The translations under genes and the position numbers were made by a program. The notes under the pieces are model-generated. The model was given only the letters and a program-made list of their open reading frames with translations. It did not search any database and was not told where the DNA came from. From assembly GCA_019636335.1 (NCBI GenBank), contig JAHBXR010000022.1, forward strand, positions 45,519 through 109,518: a DNA stretch of 64,000 nt, given 5' to 3'. The DNA comes from Pirellulales bacterium (GTDB lineage: Bacteria > Planctomycetota > Planctomycetia > Pirellulales > JAEUIK01). This document shows positions 32,172 to 39,832 of this stretch, piece after piece. Within the stretch, counting starts at the first letter, position 1. Each line of letters begins with the position of its first letter.

Positions 32172-34412
32172 GTGCGTCGTCGTATTTCGCCTTCTGCTCG
32201 CGTTCGTTCGTCGCAAAGTGTTGCCGGTTCACCCCGTCGCCGCCGCCGGGGGGGCGCCCAGGAACGTGGGCCTTCGCCCCGTCGTGCCTCGCGCAGCGCG
32301 GTGGCCGATGAAGCCGAGGAAGAAGGCGCCGAAGATCACGAGGCCGATGCGAGTAGCAACGGCCATGCCCCAGGAGGCAAACGCCGCCGGCAGACCGCCC
32401 AGTCGATGGCCGCCAGCCAGCGCGACATCTCGGTCTCGGAGTTCTTCGCCAAGAATCGCCACCTGCTCGGCTTCGACAATCCCCGCAAGGCCCTGCTCAC
32501 CGCCATCAAAGAGGCGGTCGACAACGCGCTCGACGCCTGTGAAGAGGCGGGCATCCTGCCCGAGATCTGGGTCCACATTGTCGCGGGCACCGGCGAGAAC
32601 CGCTTCAAGATCGGCGTGCAGGACAACGGGCCGGGCATTCTCAAGAAGCAGATCCCGCTCATCTTCGGCAAGCTGCTCTACGGGTCGAAGTTCCACCGCC
32701 TGCGGATGAGCCGCGGCCAGCAGGGGATCGGCATTAGCGCCGCCGGCATGTACGGGCTGCTCACCACCGGCAAGCCCGTGAAGATCATGTCGAAGACCTC
32801 GCCCCGCAAACCGGCGCACTACTACGAGATCGCCATCGACACGAAGAAGAACCAGCCCGAGATTCTGAATGGCAAGGGAGAAGGGGTCGACATCCCGCCC
32901 GGCGCCGCCGGCAATGCCGCCATCGAGAAGCACGGCATCGAATGGGTCGAGGTCGATCACGGCACGCGCGTCACCATCGAGCTCGAAGGGCGTTACCAGC
33001 GAGGGCGCGGCAGCGTCGACGAGTATCTCGAGCAGACGGCCATCGCCAATCCCCATGTCACGCTCCACTTCCAAGATCCCGAAGGGAACAAACGCGAGTT
33101 TGTCCGCGCAACCGATCAACTGCCGCGCGAGCCGAAGGAAATCAAGCCGCATCCCTATGGCGTCGAGTTGGGCATGCTCGTCACGATGCTCAAGGATGCC
33201 AAGGGGCAGACGCTGTCGAGCTTTCTATCGTCGTCGTTTTCTCGGGTGAGCTCGGGCGTCGCGCGCCGCATCTGTGAGGAAGCGAAGCTCAGCACGCGCG
33301 CCAGCACGACGCGCATCGGCCGGCAAGAGGCCGATCGGCTCTATCAGGCCATTCAGAAAACGAAGATTCCGGCCCCGACCAGCGACTGCATCTCGCCGAT
33401 CGGCGAGCCGCTGCTCTTGCGCGGCTTGCGGCAAGTGGTGCCCGGCGAGTTCTACGTCGCCGCCACGCGCCCGCCGGCCGTGTATCGAGGTAATCCGTTC
33501 GTCATTGAAGTGGCGCTCGCCTACGGCGGCACTTCGGGGGCGCAACGCGTTTCGCTCGATCAACTGACCGAGATGCTCGCGGCGAGCGATGCACGCACCA
33601 CGCGGCAGTTTCTGGCCAGTACGTTCCACGGCATCGGCATGGAGGTGGCGAGCAAGGTGCTGAAGGAGGCCGATCTCGGTCCTCGTTCGACGCCCAGCAA
33701 GCTCAAGACGAAAGAGATCGCCAGGCTGCACGAGGCACTGCAGAGCGTGAACCTCGACGAAGGTCAGTCGATGAACGTGCTGCGCTACGCCAATCGCGTA
33801 CCGCTGCAGTTCCAGCCAGCCGCCTGCGCGATTACGCAATCGGTCATCGCCAACAACTGGCGCAGCTATGGACTGAGCCAGTCGCGTAGTTCGCTGCCGA
33901 GTGGGCCGGTGACGATCATGGTTCACATGGCCAGCGTGTGGGTTCCTTTCACGAGCGAATCGAAGGAAGCGGTCGCCTCCTATCCCGAGATTCAGCGCGA
34001 GCTGCGCCTGGGATTGCAAGCCGTGGGACGCAAGCTCGGCATGTACATGCGGCGCCGCTTGAAGGTCCGCCAGGAAGGAGAACGCCGCAACGTCTTCCTG
34101 CGCTACCTGGGCGAGGTGGCGACCGCCGTGAGCAGCATCAATCAGACCGACCCCAAGGCGCTCTACGACCAACTGCTCAAGGTGGCGCACTCGAAAACGG
34201 CCGAGGCCGACACGCAGCTCGATGACACCGGCAAGCCGATCATCGAGACCGAGGAAGACGATTTCGGCGAGAACGTGTTGATCGTCGATCCGTCGGAAGT
34301 CGCTCCCGTGGGAGTGACCAATACGCCGGCGAGTGCCGCGGCGACAACCTCCCCGCCGGAACCCAGCGAGAATGGCGAGGCCGCCCCGGCTCGTAAGCGT
34401 CGGAAGAAGTAA
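32172..34412 (+). CDS. top6B: DNA topoisomerase VI subunit B
   Basis: A ~746-residue GHKL-type ATPase subunit of topoisomerase VI. The core begins about 80 residues in, at SEFFAKNRHLLGFDNPRKAL. It has the N-box IKEAVDNALDACEEAG, G1 VQDNGPGI, G2 GQQGIGISAAGMYG, the H2TH and transducer domains (VNLDEGQSMNVLRYANRVPL), and a low-complexity acidic/Lys-rich tail. ATP binding drives strand passage by subunit A. The GTG at 32172, with TAGGA 6 bases upstream, is my choice; the Arg/Glu-rich N-terminal extension (about 80 residues) is not part of the family core. top6A follows after a palindrome. Confidence 0.95.
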   Translation: MRRRISPSARVRSSQSVAGSPRRRRRGGAQERGPSPRRASRSAVADEAEEEGAEDHEADASSNGHAPGGKRRRQTAQSMAASQRDISVSEFFAKNRHLLGFDNPRKALLTAIKEAVDNALDACEEAGILPEIWVHIVAGTGENRFKIGVQDNGPGILKKQIPLIFGKLLYGSKFHRLRMSRGQQGIGISAAGMYGLLTTGKPVKIMSKTSPRKPAHYYEIAIDTKKNQPEILNGKGEGVDIPPGAAGNAAIEKHGIEWVEVDHGTRVTIELEGRYQRGRGSVDEYLEQTAIANPHVTLHFQDPEGNKREFVRATDQLPREPKEIKPHPYGVELGMLVTMLKDAKGQTLSSFLSSSFSRVSSGVARRICEEAKLSTRASTTRIGRQEADRLYQAIQKTKIPAPTSDCISPIGEPLLLRGLRQVVPGEFYVAATRPPAVYRGNPFVIEVALAYGGTSGAQRVSLDQLTEMLAASDARTTRQFLASTFHGIGMEVASKVLKEADLGPRSTPSKLKTKEIARLHEALQSVNLDEGQSMNVLRYANRVPLQFQPAACAITQSVIANNWRSYGLSQSRSSLPSGPVTIMVHMASVWVPFTSESKEAVASYPEIQRELRLGLQAVGRKLGMYMRRRLKVRQEGERRNVFLRYLGEVATAVSSINQTDPKALYDQLLKVAHSKTAEADTQLDDTGKPIIETEEDDFGENVLIVDPSEVAPVGVTNTPASAAATTSPPEPSENGEAAPARKRRKK

Positions 34413-34424
34413 TCAACTATCCCT

Positions 34425-34498
34425 CTCGCTTACGCTTCGGGTTGTGATGGAAAGGTGACCGACGCACCAACGACATCACAACCCGAAGCGTAAGCGAG
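34425..34498. repeat. Perfect 25-bp inverted repeat between top6B and top6A
   Basis: Arms at 34425-34449 and 34474-34498 are perfect complements of 25 bases, with a 24-base loop. The core of the arms contains GCTTACGCTTCGGG, which resembles a repetitive palindrome I associate from memory with planctomycete genomes (inference). It can form a strong hairpin in the transcript and may attenuate or stabilise the mRNA between the two subunits. Confidence 0.75.
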
Positions 34499-34582
34499 GG
34501 GCCAAACACGACAGCCTGTCACCGAGCGGGCGGTTTCAATCAGAATCCGCAGCTCCAGGGACCGAGGAGTATCAGATCTAAT

Positions 34583-35752
34583 ATGGCCAAGCGTACGAAT
34601 CGCAATGCCTCTGCTCCTGCCACGGGTTCGGCGACAAAACCGAAGAACGGGAAGCTCAATCCGCGCGATACGAAGACGCGGCAGGACATCACGCGTCTGG
34701 CCGACACCGTCGTGGCGGCGGCGGCCAAGAAAAAGGATCCCGCGGTCGATATCCCCACGCGCTCGCTCTCGAACGTCAGCTTCAACAAGCGCAAACGCTT
34801 CATCGAGTTGGGCAAGAACACGAACCGCCGGCACTTGTTCAATCTGTCGCAGGCCAAAAGCTACATGCAGACCATCCTCGTCGCCAGCGGCTGCAACCAG
34901 TTGATCGATCAGAGCAAGACGACCAGCATCCGAGGTCTCTACTACCTGCTGAAGCACACGATCGAAGGGACCAAGGAAGAGACGTTCGACGATCAATCCG
35001 ATTGCGACCCGATCATCGAGGATCTGGAGGTGACGCTCAACGCCCTGCGCGAGGAACTGCACGTCTATGCCTCGAACCGCGGTGGGCTCGTCGGACCGAT
35101 CACACTCATCGACAGCGGCGACGAGATCGACTGTGCCCGCATGGGCTCCGGAGGATATAACATTCCCTCGATCGTCGAACCCGAGGTGATTCAGTTCGTC
35201 AAATGCTCGGCCAAGTTCATCCTGCACGTCGAAAAGGACACGGTCTGGCGGCGCTTCAACGAGGACAAGTTCTGGCGCGAGCATAACTGTCTGCTCACGC
35301 ACGGCGGTGGTCAGCCGCCTCGCGGTGTTCGACGATTGTTGAACCGGCTGCACAACGAGTTGAATCTGCCGGTCTATTGTCTTTTGGATAATGATCCCTG
35401 GGGCTACTACATCTACAGCGTGATCAAGCAGGGCTCGATCAATCTGGCGTTCGAGAGCCAGCGGATGGCCATTCCCGACGCCAAGTATCTCGGCCTGCGT
35501 AGCCGCGATTTCGAGCGTTGCAAGCTCTCGAACAGCGTGAAGATCAATCTCGACCAGAACGACATCAAGCGCGCCAAGCAGATCGCCAACTATCCCTGGT
35601 TCAAAGACAAGAAGCCGTGGCAGAAAGAGATCGAGCTGATGCTCTCGAACGGCTTCAAGCTCGAAGTCGAGTCGCTGATCTCGAAGGACATCAGCTACGT
35701 GACCGAAGAGTACACGCCCCAGCGACTGGCCGATGGCGACTGGCTCGATTGA
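34583..35752 (+). CDS. top6A: DNA topoisomerase VI subunit A (Spo11-like)
   Basis: A 389-residue catalytic subunit, homologous to archaeal TopVI-A and Spo11. The winged-helix domain contains TTSIRGLYYLLKHT with Y120/Y121; the second should be the DNA-cleaving tyrosine by family alignment. The Toprim fold is present, with E217 in LHVEKDTVW and the acidic pair D269/D271 in LLDNDPWGYYIYSVIK. A Lys-rich N-terminal tail of about 60 residues precedes the core. It lies 170 bases after top6B. Both subunits are complete, so the enzyme should make and reseal double-strand breaks to relax or decatenate DNA. Confidence 0.95.
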   Translation: MAKRTNRNASAPATGSATKPKNGKLNPRDTKTRQDITRLADTVVAAAAKKKDPAVDIPTRSLSNVSFNKRKRFIELGKNTNRRHLFNLSQAKSYMQTILVASGCNQLIDQSKTTSIRGLYYLLKHTIEGTKEETFDDQSDCDPIIEDLEVTLNALREELHVYASNRGGLVGPITLIDSGDEIDCARMGSGGYNIPSIVEPEVIQFVKCSAKFILHVEKDTVWRRFNEDKFWREHNCLLTHGGGQPPRGVRRLLNRLHNELNLPVYCLLDNDPWGYYIYSVIKQGSINLAFESQRMAIPDAKYLGLRSRDFERCKLSNSVKINLDQNDIKRAKQIANYPWFKDKKPWQKEIELMLSNGFKLEVESLISKDISYVTEEYTPQRLADGDWLD

Positions 35753-35761
35753 GCGCCAGCC

Positions 35762-37258
35762 TTACGCCAGCATCTCGTGTACCACTTCGCCATCGACCAG
35801 CGGCAAGGGTCTTCCCAGACCATCGTGGATCAGCAGGCGGTGGTCGATGCCGAGCAGGTGATAGATCGTGGCGAGCAGGTCCTTCGGGCTGACGGGCCGG
35901 TCGGCGACTTCGCCCCCATGCTTATCCGACGCGCCCAAGACAAAGCCCTGCTTCACGCCGCCGCCGGCCACGAGCGTGGCGTAGACGCGCGACCAGTGAT
36001 CGCGCCCGGCGACGCTGTTGATCTGCGGCGTGCGGCCATGTTCGCTCGTGCAGACAACGAGCGTGTCGTCGAGCAGGCCGCGCCGTTCGAGATCGAGGAT
36101 CAACCCGTGCCAGGCCGTGTCGAAGCCCGGCGCGAGGGCCTCTTTCAGGCGGCGGTACTGATCGTAGTGCGTATCCCAGGCGTGGCCGGCCAGGCCGAAC
36201 TCGTCCCACATCACGGTGACGACGCGGCTGCCGGCTTCGACCAGACGCCGCGCGGCGAGACACGATTGCCCGAACAGCGTATGGCCGTATTCCTCGCGCG
36301 TGCGCTCCGGCTCGAGCCGCAAATCGAGTGCGTTGCGCAGCTTGTCTGACTGCAAGAGCGAGAAGGCCATCTGCTGATAGCGATCCAATCGCGCGTCGCC
36401 AACCGCCCGTTCGAGTGTTGCACGGCCTGCGTCGATCTGTTCGAGCAGCGTGCGCCGGCCATCGAGCCGATCGAGCGTGATGCCCGGCTGCAGCGACGTG
36501 GCCGACGGCACGACGAAGTAACTGCCTGGTTCCAGGCCGACGTACGGCTCGGGATCGTTGAAGCGCAGGGCGCCCAGTTCCATCCGTGTCGAACGGTTGG
36601 CGGTGCCGACGTAGTTCGTCCAGACGGGGTTGTACTGCTCGCCCAGGAAGGCGGCGTAGGGGCCCGCCCGCGGTACTTCGCCCACGCGTTTGCTACTGAA
36701 GGGAAACGGCAGCGCGATATTCTGCGGCACGTCGAACGGCCGGCCGTCGCGCGGGCGGAGCGAATCGACGTATTCGATCACCGAGCCGACGAAGGGCCAG
36801 TGCTTCGGATCGCGCGGACTGATTTCCATGGCGACGTCGATCGTCGGCACGCCCGTCAGCGCATACGCCACGCCGTGGATGGGATAGGGGTGCGACATCG
36901 AGCGGATGACCGTCGTGCGATCCATCACCTTCGCCATCGATGGGTAGAGCTCGCACACGTCGCAACCCGGGAGCGTCGAAGGAATGCCCCCCAACTCGCC
37001 GCGGATCTCGATCGGCGCGTGGGGCTTGAGGTCGACCCATTCCAACTGGCAGGGCGATCCATAGAGATGGATCAGGATCAACGACTTCGCGCGGCCGAAG
37101 GAGCTCGGCCGAGGCGTCTCCGACGCGCGCGCCGCGTCCTCATAGCGCAACAGATCGGCGAGCGATAGTCCGGCCAGTCCCAAGCCGCCGGCACGCAGCA
37201 TCTCGCGGCGCGAGAGCCGATCGCAGAGCGTGCGCTGTGAGCCAAGAACGCGGAGCAT
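35762..37258 (-). CDS. DUF1501 family exported protein
   Basis: A 498-residue DUF1501 protein, part of the sulfatase/alkaline phosphatase-like group very common in planctomycetes. The N-terminus has a Tat-like SRREMLRAGGLGLAGLSLAD. The domain contains LIHLYGSPCQLEWVDLK, TVIRSMSHPYPIHGVAYALT, VVTVMWDEFGL, DTLVVCTSEHGRTPQI and GASDKHGGEV, in family order. The ATG at 37258 gives MLRVLGSQRTLCDRLSRREM; a further 13-codon extension is possible. The exact reaction of the family is not established. The stop is only 9 bases from the end of top6A on the opposite strand. Confidence 0.9.
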   Translation of the reverse strand: MLRVLGSQRTLCDRLSRREMLRAGGLGLAGLSLADLLRYEDAARASETPRPSSFGRAKSLILIHLYGSPCQLEWVDLKPHAPIEIRGELGGIPSTLPGCDVCELYPSMAKVMDRTTVIRSMSHPYPIHGVAYALTGVPTIDVAMEISPRDPKHWPFVGSVIEYVDSLRPRDGRPFDVPQNIALPFPFSSKRVGEVPRAGPYAAFLGEQYNPVWTNYVGTANRSTRMELGALRFNDPEPYVGLEPGSYFVVPSATSLQPGITLDRLDGRRTLLEQIDAGRATLERAVGDARLDRYQQMAFSLLQSDKLRNALDLRLEPERTREEYGHTLFGQSCLAARRLVEAGSRVVTVMWDEFGLAGHAWDTHYDQYRRLKEALAPGFDTAWHGLILDLERRGLLDDTLVVCTSEHGRTPQINSVAGRDHWSRVYATLVAGGGVKQGFVLGASDKHGGEVADRPVSPKDLLATIYHLLGIDHRLLIHDGLGRPLPLVDGEVVHEMLA

Positions 37259-37346
37259 AGGCTGCTGCCTTCGCCAGGCGGGACATGAACCGGCCAAACG
37301 ACGCCGGTTATCGTAACATATCGGAAGTCGCCACGAAAACTAAACT

Positions 37347-37375
37347 TTGACCGGCTCTGTTCGAGAAAATACAAT
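37347..37375 (+). promoter_or_regulatory. Promoter of the MazF-like cassette
   Basis: TTGACC (37347-37352) and TACAAT (37370-37375) are separated by 17 bases. Transcription would begin near 37382, about 65 bases before the first gene's ATG at 37449. Confidence 0.6.
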
Positions 37376-37448
37376 TAAATTCGGCTGATCGGTGCGTCAA
37401 ATGTCTTTGAAGCTGCGCCGATCATACCAACTGGGAGTCCTGGTTCGA

Positions 37449-37868
37449 ATGCGGTTAGACTACGTTTTGTTGGCGAGCAGCGCCGAGGCAGCAACGAGAA
37501 ACCGTGTTCACATTCTCGGTGCCAATATCTCCGTTTGGACGGCTATTTCGTTCCCGACGGATGCCAGTTTTTGCCTGGTTGCCAAGCTCGATTTCAGGGT
37601 TGAGGAGTTCGACAGGACATACGATTACCGGGTCGAAATCTCGGGTCCGGGCGATGCCGCCTGGCAACCGTTGACGCAAGATCGACAGTTCACCGTGCCT
37701 CGCAGGCAAGATCGACCGGATTTAGGGACGTCCATGACGATCATGGCTCATGTGCATGCTCGCCTTTCGGAGGCAGGCGATTATCGCGTGCGACTTATCG
37801 TCGATGACATCGAAGTGGCGGAGCGTACTTTGATCGCAAGTTTACCGACAGAAGTCACCTCTCCTTGA
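37449..37868 (+). CDS. DUF6941-like protein
   Basis: A 139-residue protein starting MRLDYVLLASSAEAATRN, then HILGANISVWTAISFP and LVAKLDFRVEEFDRTYDYRV, and ending in GDYRVRLIVDDIEVAERTL. It is all-beta in appearance, with the layout of the DUF6941 family of small bacterial proteins of unknown role. The ATG at 37449 is preferred over one 19 codons upstream, which has no family match. It is the first of three tightly spaced genes ending in a MazF-like toxin; whether it belongs to that module is unknown. Confidence 0.65.
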   Translation: MRLDYVLLASSAEAATRNRVHILGANISVWTAISFPTDASFCLVAKLDFRVEEFDRTYDYRVEISGPGDAAWQPLTQDRQFTVPRRQDRPDLGTSMTIMAHVHARLSEAGDYRVRLIVDDIEVAERTLIASLPTEVTSP

Positions 37869-37877
37869 GTTCCTGGT

Positions 37878-38150
37878 ATGAGTTCTGGATTTCAATCGTC
37901 GGGTTTCGCCTCTGCGGCATGCAGCGATGGTTTTGTGGTCGCCAGTTCCCATCATGACAGTGGTCCAGGCGGTGATAGCGCGTATGCCGACAGCATGGAC
38001 TCAGGCGCCGATGCTACCATTCAACTGTCGGCGGACGAGGCAGATTCGTGGGAGGCTATCGCAGAACTGGGGCCTACCAAGGAACAATTCGTCAGGCTCA
38101 TGCACGAATTCCGCGCTCAACACTCCAGTGAATCATCTATGGACGACTGA
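37878..38150 (+). CDS. Small hypothetical protein, candidate antitoxin
   Basis: A 90-residue protein, Ser/Gly/Asp-rich at the start and with an amphipathic helical C-terminus (DSWEAIAELGPTKEQFVRLM, then HEFRAQHSS). No family is recognised. It begins 9 bases after the preceding gene and ends 5 bases before a MazF/PemK-like toxin gene. This is the normal position and size of an antitoxin, and its acidic helical tail fits that role, but the assignment rests on position. Confidence 0.55.
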   Translation: MSSGFQSSGFASAACSDGFVVASSHHDSGPGGDSAYADSMDSGADATIQLSADEADSWEAIAELGPTKEQFVRLMHEFRAQHSSESSMDD

Positions 38151-38155
38151 TCGCT

Positions 38156-38527
38156 GTGTCCAAATCGATTCAACTGGGATCTGTTGTCCTTGTCGAATTG
38201 TGCGATCCGCGTGGGCAGAATCCAAAGGTGCGTCCTGCACTAGTGCTGAACCGACCACAGGAAATTGTGGCTGGCGAGGATCTCAGACTCGCGGCAATTA
38301 GCACGGACTTCTCGTTGCCATTGAAGTCTGGCTGGTTTTTCGCCACTTCCGACGTGCAAGGGATGGCTTGCACGGGTCTCAATGAAGCATGCGTTATCAA
38401 GGCCGATTGGCTCGATGTCGTTCCACAGTCTGAGGTAATCGCCGTCAAGGGTCGCGAAACTCGCCAGGTAGTGCGAAGTGTCTTGAATTGGTTGACCGAA
38501 CAAGCGAGGCGCACACGTAAATCGTAA
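38156..38527 (+). CDS. MazF/PemK-like mRNA interferase
   Basis: A 123-residue SH3-like barrel protein of the MazF/PemK toxin family. The opening IQLGSVVLVELCDPRG followed by KVRPALVLNRPQ is diagnostic. The later LNEACVIKADWLDVVPQSEV carries the conserved hydrophobic core and the polar residues near the active site. The family cleaves RNA at short sequences. The GTG start lies 5 bases after the small upstream gene. It could also be an inactive or regulatory relative; the sequence does not show loss of the core. Confidence 0.75.
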   Translation: MSKSIQLGSVVLVELCDPRGQNPKVRPALVLNRPQEIVAGEDLRLAAISTDFSLPLKSGWFFATSDVQGMACTGLNEACVIKADWLDVVPQSEVIAVKGRETRQVVRSVLNWLTEQARRTRKS

Positions 38528-38569
38528 ACTGGCTCGCCAAGGTTTGTGCGTGTATCTCGCCGCACCGCG

Positions 38570-39778
38570 TTAGTGCGACGTGCTCAGCTTGAAGATCGGG
38601 AGCATCAGGGCCATGCCGATGCCCCCCACGACGCCCCCCATGATCGTGATCATGATCGGCTCGATCAGGCTGGTGACCGCCTTGACGGCGGTTTCGACCT
38701 CGTGGTCGTAGTAGTTGCTCACGCGGTCCAGCACGAACCCGAGCTTGCCGGTCTCTTCACCACTCGAGATCATCTGCACGAGCGTCGGGGGCAACAGAGA
38801 GGTGCCGGCCAGCGCCTTCTGCAGGGTGCTGCCCGTGGTGATTTCCGAGGCCACGCGGTTCCACAGCTCGCGATAGTAATAGTTGCCCGAGACCGCCGCG
38901 CATAGCTCGAGCGATTCGAGCATCGGCACGCCGCCGCGGAGCATCGCTCCCAGGGTGCGAATGCTGCGGCTGATAATCACCTTACGCGTCAGCGTACCGA
39001 CCGCGGGCGTGTTGATCTTGATCCAGTCGATGATCTTGCGCCCCAGGTCGGTGTGGCGGCCGAATACCACGCCGGCAATCGCCAGCGCGATGCCCGCGAC
39101 GAACAGATACCAGTAGTTCGTCAGGGCGTTCGAGATGGCGAGCACCACCACGGTCGGCATGGGCAGTTGCATCTTCTTCTGCGCGAACAACGGCGTGAAC
39201 TTCGGAAAGATGTACGCCAGCAGAAAGATGGTGACGTTGACCGCGGCGATCGCCATCACGCAGGGATAGGCCATCGCCGACTTGACCTTGCTGCGTGTCT
39301 CGAGGTCCTTGCGCAGATACTGCGCGATGCGCTCGAGCATTTCGCCCAGCGTGCCGGTCGATTCGCTCGCCCGGACCAGCGCGACGTAGGTCGTGTCGAA
39401 ATACTTGGGATGCCGCGCCAGCGCGCTCGAGAAGTCCTCGCCCGATTCGATCGACGCCTTGATGTCGTCGAGCAAGTGCCGCAGCGTGGGGTTCTGCTCC
39501 TGCTCGATGATGCTGCCCAGCGCCATGGTGAGCGAGATGCCGGTCTCGACCATGATCGCCAATTGGCTGGTGGTGTAGATGATCTCGGCCCGGGTGATGC
39601 GGCGCGCAAACAAGCCCCCGGCCGCGGCGGCCGCATCGTCGGCGTCGGTCACCTTGAGCACCTGCAAGCCATCGCGCTTGAGGCGCAGCGTGGCCTCTTC
39701 GGGACTGTCGGCCTCGAGCGAACCTTGCCGCAAGTTGCCGGCGTTGTCGCGTGCGCGGTATTCGAAGGTGGTGGACAT
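38570..39778 (-). CDS. gspF: Type II secretion / type IV pilus inner-membrane protein GspF/PilC
   Basis: A 402-residue GspF/PilC protein with two repeats of the family domain (about 70-195 and 270-395) and three main membrane helices (AYPCVMAIAAVNVTIFLLAY, then NYWYLFVAGIALAIAGVVF and PIMITIMGGVVGGIGMALML). It forms the membrane platform contacted by the GspE/PilB ATPase, whose gene precedes it after about 54 bases. The family N-terminal segment FEYRARDNAGNLRQGSLEAD is intact, so the gene looks complete. It is the last gene of the cluster. Confidence 0.93.
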   Translation of the reverse strand: MSTTFEYRARDNAGNLRQGSLEADSPEEATLRLKRDGLQVLKVTDADDAAAAAGGLFARRITRAEIIYTTSQLAIMVETGISLTMALGSIIEQEQNPTLRHLLDDIKASIESGEDFSSALARHPKYFDTTYVALVRASESTGTLGEMLERIAQYLRKDLETRSKVKSAMAYPCVMAIAAVNVTIFLLAYIFPKFTPLFAQKKMQLPMPTVVVLAISNALTNYWYLFVAGIALAIAGVVFGRHTDLGRKIIDWIKINTPAVGTLTRKVIISRSIRTLGAMLRGGVPMLESLELCAAVSGNYYYRELWNRVASEITTGSTLQKALAGTSLLPPTLVQMISSGEETGKLGFVLDRVSNYYDHEVETAVKAVTSLIEPIMITIMGGVVGGIGMALMLPIFKLSTSH

Positions 39779-39832
39779 GGGCGTTCTTCGTGGCGGGGGG
39801 TCGTCGAATCTTTCTGGTCAACGCGGCCTGGC

